Source: JBBRUG01 sp038247995
Lineage (GTDB): Bacteria; Chloroflexota; Chloroflexia; Chloroflexales; Chloroflexaceae
Length of the DNA stretch: 8,264 bases
Assembly (NCBI GenBank): GCA_038247995.1
Contig: JBBRUG010000280.1
Coordinates: 1 to 8,264 of the forward strand
Direction: 5' to 3'
How positions within the stretch are numbered: position 1 is the stretch's first letter; each line of letters opens with the position of its first letter. A model generated the notes under the pieces. That model saw nothing but the letters and a program-made list of their open reading frames with translations. It was not told the origin of the DNA and made no database searches. Shown in pieces: positions 6,311 through 8,264 of this stretch. A program made the position numbers and the translations under genes.

Positions 6311-7486
6311 ATGCACCGCATCGCCTTCGTCATCCAACGCTACGGCGTCGATATCTCCGGTGGCTCTGAGGCGCTCTGCCGAGCCTGGGCCGAACGCCTC
6401 GCCGCACGTGGCCATGCCGTGCAGGTGTTTACCTCTTGCGCCCGTGATTTCGTCACCTGGGCCGATCACTATCCGCCCGGCACTGCGCAAATCAATGGCG
6501 TCACGCTACACCGCTTCCCCGTCGACGCCCCCCGCGATATTGCCGCCTTCGATGCGCTGACGGCGCAAGTCTACGGCCATCCGCACCATCCCGAGCGCGA
6601 ACTGGCCTGGATGCGCGCCCAGGGGCCGTACTCTACGCCGCTACTCGAAGCGCTCGCCGCTGCGCATGCCGAGGTGGATCTCTTTATCTTCATGACCTAC
6701 CTCTACAGCACTACCTGCTTCGGTTTGCCGCTCGTGGCCGACAAAGCGGTGCTGGCGCCGACGGCCCACGACGAGCCGCCGATCTACCTGGGCAGCTTCC
6801 GACGCATCTTCGCCCTGCCGCGCGCGTTCTTTTTCCTCATGCCCAGCGAGGAGATTCTCGTGCGCCGGCTCTTCGATGTCGCCCACATCCCCAGCTTTGA
6901 ACTCGGCCTCGGCGTCGATCTACCTGCCGAAGTTATGCCCGCACCGCCCACCGAGCCGCTCACCCTGCTCTATGTCGGGCGCGTGCATCCCTCTAAAGGC
7001 GTCGATGAATTGCTTGCCTACCTGGAGCGTTACAACGCCGAAAATCCCCATGCGCTGCGTCTAGTGCTGGCCGGCAAAGTCGATATGCCGCTGCCCGACG
7101 CGCCCTGGCTCACCGTCGAAGGCTTTGTGAGCGCGGCGCGCAAGGCCGAACTGCTCGCCGCCTGCCACATGCTGCTGCTGCCCTCCTACTACGAAAGCCT
7201 CTCGATCGCCATCCTCGAAGCCTGGGCCGCCGGCCGGCCGACGCTCGTCAACGGCGCTGCTGCTGTGCTGCGCGAGCAAAGCCTGCGCAGTGGCGGTGGG
7301 TTATACTACACAAGCTATGCCGAGTTCGCCGCGACCCTGAACACGCTCGCCGCCGATGCCACGCTCCGTGAGCGCCTGGCTCGTCAGGGGCGCGCCTTCG
7401 TCGCCCGGCGTTATAGTTGGAATGTGATGGACGTCGCGCTGGAACGGGCCATTCAGCAAGTACAAGCGCAGATGGCATCTGCGTAA
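6311..7486 (+). CDS. GT4 family glycosyltransferase behind an octamer array
   Basis: GT-B fold, family 4 glycosyltransferase, 391 residues. The N-terminus MHRIAFVIQRYGVDISGGSE is the standard start of its subgroup, so ATG 6311 is chosen although the frame stays open upstream through the repeat array. The acceptor domain continues with CARDFVTWADHYPPG and INGVTLHRFPV. The donor domain has LLYVGRVHPSKG with R224 and K229, and YYESLSIAILEAW with the E-x7-E pair E295 and E303, followed by SGGGLYYTSYAEF. It is a probable paralogue of the gene at 2265. No Shine-Dalgarno precedes the start: the 273 bases before it contain no A and the last 15 read GTTCTCCCGTTCCCT. Expression from a distant promoter, an SD-independent start, or fusion to an upstream frame must therefore be considered. 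An 8-bp inverted repeat covers its last codons. Confidence 0.94.
   Translation: MHRIAFVIQRYGVDISGGSEALCRAWAERLAARGHAVQVFTSCARDFVTWADHYPPGTAQINGVTLHRFPVDAPRDIAAFDALTAQVYGHPHHPERELAWMRAQGPYSTPLLEALAAAHAEVDLFIFMTYLYSTTCFGLPLVADKAVLAPTAHDEPPIYLGSFRRIFALPRAFFFLMPSEEILVRRLFDVAHIPSFELGLGVDLPAEVMPAPPTEPLTLLYVGRVHPSKGVDELLAYLERYNAENPHALRLVLAGKVDMPLPDAPWLTVEGFVSAARKAELLAACHMLLLPSYYESLSIAILEAWAAGRPTLVNGAAAVLREQSLRSGGGLYYTSYAEFAATLNTLAADATLRERLARQGRAFVARRYSWNVMDVALERAIQQVQAQMASA
7467..7483. repeat. 8-bp inverted repeat at the end of the GT4 gene
   Basis: CGCAGATG (7467-7474) and CATCTGCG (7476-7483) are perfect complements around one central G, ending at the TAA stop. As RNA the inner pairs would open to form a loop. 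No T-run follows, so it is not a standard terminator. Confidence 0.5.
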
Positions 7487-7522
7487 TCTGCCTAACCTGC
7501 GGATACCGCTGCAGCGAACTTC

Positions 7523-7527
7523 AGGAG
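7523..7527 (+). promoter_or_regulatory. Shine-Dalgarno of the last methyltransferase gene
   Basis: AGGAG is 7 bases before ATG 7535 and fixes that start. Its context, CAGGAGTCA at 7522-7530, equals the heptamer-repeat sequence found at the end of the GT2 gene. Confidence 0.8.
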
Positions 7528-7534
7528 TCACGTA

Positions 7535-8264
7535 ATGCGCCCGAGTCTCATCCCCCACCTGCGCTGCCCCGCCGGCGGCGGCCCGCTCGTGCTGGAAGGG
7601 CCGGCGTCCGACTGGATCGCAGAAGGCACCCTACACTGCCCCGCTAACGGTCGGCGCTATGCCATTCGGCACGGGATGGCCTATCTTTATGTCGATGACG
7701 AGCACTGGCGCCCGCTCGCCGCCGAGGCCGCCGGCTGGACGCAAATGGCCAAAGACAGCGGCTACTACGACCAGACCGGCGTCGCGATCGACTTTCAGTT
7801 GCCCTATTTTCCGCACCAGCCCTGGATCGACGTGGCCCGCCAGTTCGATATCGCCCTCGATATTGTCCGCCCCCGCCCCGGCGCGTGGGTGCTCGACGTC
7901 GGCGCCGGACGCGGCTGGGCCGCCAAGCAGTTCGCCGTACGCGGTTGCAATAGCGTCGCGATCGAGATCAACGACGACGATCAGATCGGCGTTGGGCGCT
8001 CGCTCGCGATGATGCAACAGGCCGGTGTGCGCTACGACATCCTGATCGGCAGCAGCCAGCGCCTACCTATTGCCGCGGGCAGCTTCGACATCGCCTTTGC
8101 CTCAGCCGCCCTGCATCACTCCACCAGCATCGACAGCATTGTTGCAAGCATGGCCCGCGCCCTGCGCCGCGGCGGCAAGCTGATCGCCATTCACGAGCCG
8201 TGTATCTCCGATGGCGCGAATGACGCCGATTTCGCCGCCGACATTGCCGAGGACGCCGCCTACA
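7535..8264 (+). CDS. Class I SAM-dependent methyltransferase, 3' end outside window
   Basis: The first 243 residues are present; the gene runs off the window edge. Residues 9-51 resemble a Trm112-like zinc-ribbon lead-in (LRCPAGGGPL, then LHCPANGRRYAIRHGMAYL), but only C11 and C35 remain of the usual two CxxC pairs, so zinc binding is doubtful. The methyltransferase domain of the Methyltransf_11 type follows: VLDVGAGRGW at 119-128 (SAM loop, D121), an acidic residue in VAIEIN for the ribose, SFDIAFASAALHH (motif IV region with the frequent HH), and LRRGGKLIAIHEP (post-motif III). Good Shine-Dalgarno at 7523-7527, 48 bases after the GT4 stop, so it is probably cotranscribed. Role by context: methylation of a glycan or a glycan precursor; a role in quinone or other small-molecule methylation cannot be excluded. 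Confidence 0.92.
   Translation, partial: MRPSLIPHLRCPAGGGPLVLEGPASDWIAEGTLHCPANGRRYAIRHGMAYLYVDDEHWRPLAAEAAGWTQMAKDSGYYDQTGVAIDFQLPYFPHQPWIDVARQFDIALDIVRPRPGAWVLDVGAGRGWAAKQFAVRGCNSVAIEINDDDQIGVGRSLAMMQQAGVRYDILIGSSQRLPIAAGSFDIAFASAALHHSTSIDSIVASMARALRRGGKLIAIHEPCISDGANDADFAADIAEDAAY

Noticed and set aside
5635..6333. 232-codon minus-strand frame with KEPRNQGT repeats
   Set aside because: Half of it is the array read backwards and the rest is repeat mosaic; no homologous pattern and no credible start signal.
6026..6490. 154-codon minus-strand frame
   Set aside because: Overlaps the array and the GT4 gene in antisense; stop-free by composition.

Overview
The window is a GC-rich stretch of a surface-glycan biosynthesis locus with every gene on the + strand: four glycosyltransferases, two SAM-dependent methyltransferases and one small coiled-coil protein. 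The glycosyltransferase starts (an IQRYG...GGSE type, and a PPWYG...GGAE type), the IMRQVRARI and EFNGxxxRAL modules, and the hairpin and short-tandem-repeat elements between genes together suggest a Chloroflexota bacterium of the Chloroflexus/Roseiflexus kind. That assignment is inference from style; there is no rRNA or marker gene here.

Layout. 1-174 is non-coding and holds three copies, in both orientations, of a G-rich hairpin element. 193-669 encodes a coiled-coil protein that overlaps by 8 bases the next gene, a GT2 glycosyltransferase (662-2167). The C-terminal extension of that GT2 repeats the EFNG module of its small neighbour. Its last codons are written by a CAGGAGT heptamer array. 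A GT4 enzyme (2265-3455) follows. A clear extended -10 promoter with a palindrome downstream then restarts transcription before a DUF4214-FkbM methyltransferase (3553-4590), which is tightly followed by a second GT4 (4600-5661).

From 5662 to 6310 there is no credible gene. The first part (5662-6037) is a mosaic of small hairpins, many with a TGAA or TTTA loop, and direct repeats. The second part (6038-6295) is a 33-unit array of 8- and 7-base units. It ends 15 bases before the start codon of a third GT4 (6311-7486), which lacks a Shine-Dalgarno sequence. A class I methyltransferase with a Trm112-like N-terminus (7535 onward) runs off the window.

Working together, the GT2 and GT4 enzymes would add sugars one by one to a lipid-linked or surface glycan, and the methyltransferases would decorate it, probably by O-methylation. 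The most unusual feature is the array: 273 bases with no A on the + strand, so no stop codon is possible in any of six frames, with a unit length that is not a multiple of three, directly abutting a glycosyltransferase gene. It is a candidate for a length-variable control element of surface glycan structure. This is a hypothesis from the sequence only.
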